NCBI RefSeq assembly: GCF_030694085.1
Contig: NZ_JAUXZE010000035.1
Span: 1-64,000 of the forward strand
Length of the DNA: 64,000 bases
From: Tabrizicola sp.
GTDB lineage: Bacteria > Pseudomonadota > Alphaproteobacteria > Rhodobacterales > Rhodobacteraceae
Direction: 5' to 3'
Notes under the pieces: model-generated
Told to the model about the DNA's origin: nothing
Database searches by the model: none
Seen by the model: only the letters and a program-made list of their open reading frames with translations
Part shown: one piece after another, positions 63,882 through 64,000 of the stretch
How the letters are laid out: every line of letters starts with the position of its first letter
Numbering within the stretch: the stretch's first letter is position 1
Program-made: the position numbers and the translations under genes

Positions 63882-64000
63882 TCAGCCTTTCACGGCACCG
63901 GCGGCGATACCGCGCACGAAGAGTTTGCCAGAGACGAAGTAGACGATCAGCGGCACCAGCCCGGTCAGCACCGTGGCAGCCATATTGACGTTGTATTCCT
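63882..64000 (-). CDS. Carbohydrate ABC transporter permease, MalG-like (C-terminal part, cut by window end)
   Basis: The last 38 or so codons are visible: EYNVNMAATVLTGLVPLIVY, then a FVSGKLFVRGIAAGAVKG tail, ending at TGA (63882-63884). The GLVPLIVYF...F.RGIAAGAVKG ending is typical of MalG-type CUT1 permeases. The gene continues beyond 64000. Confidence 0.85.
   Translation of the reverse strand, partial: EYNVNMAATVLTGLVPLIVYFVSGKLFVRGIAAGAVKG

Overview
The window looks like a chromosomal segment of a high-GC alphaproteobacterium, most likely a Rhodobacterales (Rhodobacter/Paracoccus-like) species. The basis is the combination of chpT (alphaproteobacterial phosphotransferase of the CckA-CtrA pathway), olsB-olsA for ornithine lipids, ctaA, bactofilin, rplU-rpmA, obgE-proB-proA and strong GC bias at third codon positions. 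There is no rRNA, no CRISPR array and no recognisable insertion sequence. One tRNA, tRNA-Ser(CGA), is present.

Layout. 376-4.9 kb: an amidohydrolase and an agmatinase-family ureohydrolase, a bactofilin, a thioesterase and a crotonase-fold protein. 4.9-9 kb: an MFS transporter, an M32 carboxypeptidase and heme A synthase. 9.1-18.9 kb: obgE-proB-proA, chpT, DUF3553, olsBA, DUF2200, a lytic transglycosylase, trmJ, a TfoX-N protein and a thiE-like gene. 18.9-22.2 kb: two GNAT genes (one frameshifted), rpmA, rplU, a DUF2059 protein and tRNA-Ser. The two ribosomal/GTPase blocks are normally contiguous in bacteria. Here they are split and head apart, and palindromic repeats sit exactly at both junctions, which suggests a roughly 9.8-kb inversion.

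22.2-26.6 kb is accessory DNA directly after the tRNA: a lower-GC stretch without a clear gene, then an outer-membrane beta-barrel, a periplasmic ankyrin protein and a secreted class-3-type lipase. 26.7-31.6 kb holds a LysR regulator divergent from dabB-dabA, a DAB-type inorganic-carbon uptake system. 31.6-42.1 kb is a divergent carbohydrate locus with a SorC regulator, a xylulokinase-like kinase and a CUT1 ABC transporter. Its other arm carries a glycerol-1-phosphate-dehydrogenase-like enzyme, a SIS isomerase, an SDR and an unusual HAD protein, which suggests an unassigned polyol or sugar-phosphate pathway.

42.3-48 kb: a complete inner-membrane RND efflux pair, a DUF1127-like small protein and a Crp/Fnr regulator. 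48.2-54.3 kb is one long minus-strand operon: RND adaptor, RND pump, sulfide:quinone oxidoreductase, DUF2892 protein and a BigR/SqrR-type thiol-switch repressor. 54.5-64 kb: a polyamine-type aminotransferase and a GntR regulator, then a hemicellulose-oligosaccharide operon (GH43, Gfo/Idh, TIM-barrel isomerase, GH2 beta-mannosidase, ABC ATPase, and an ABC permease cut by the window end).

The most unusual non-coding signals are three 66-nt elements placed 4-8 nt after stop codons, a family of about 60-75 bp palindromic repeats, a long hairpin flanked by a 22-nt direct repeat inside the ABC operon, and two abutting perfect palindromes between proB and proA.
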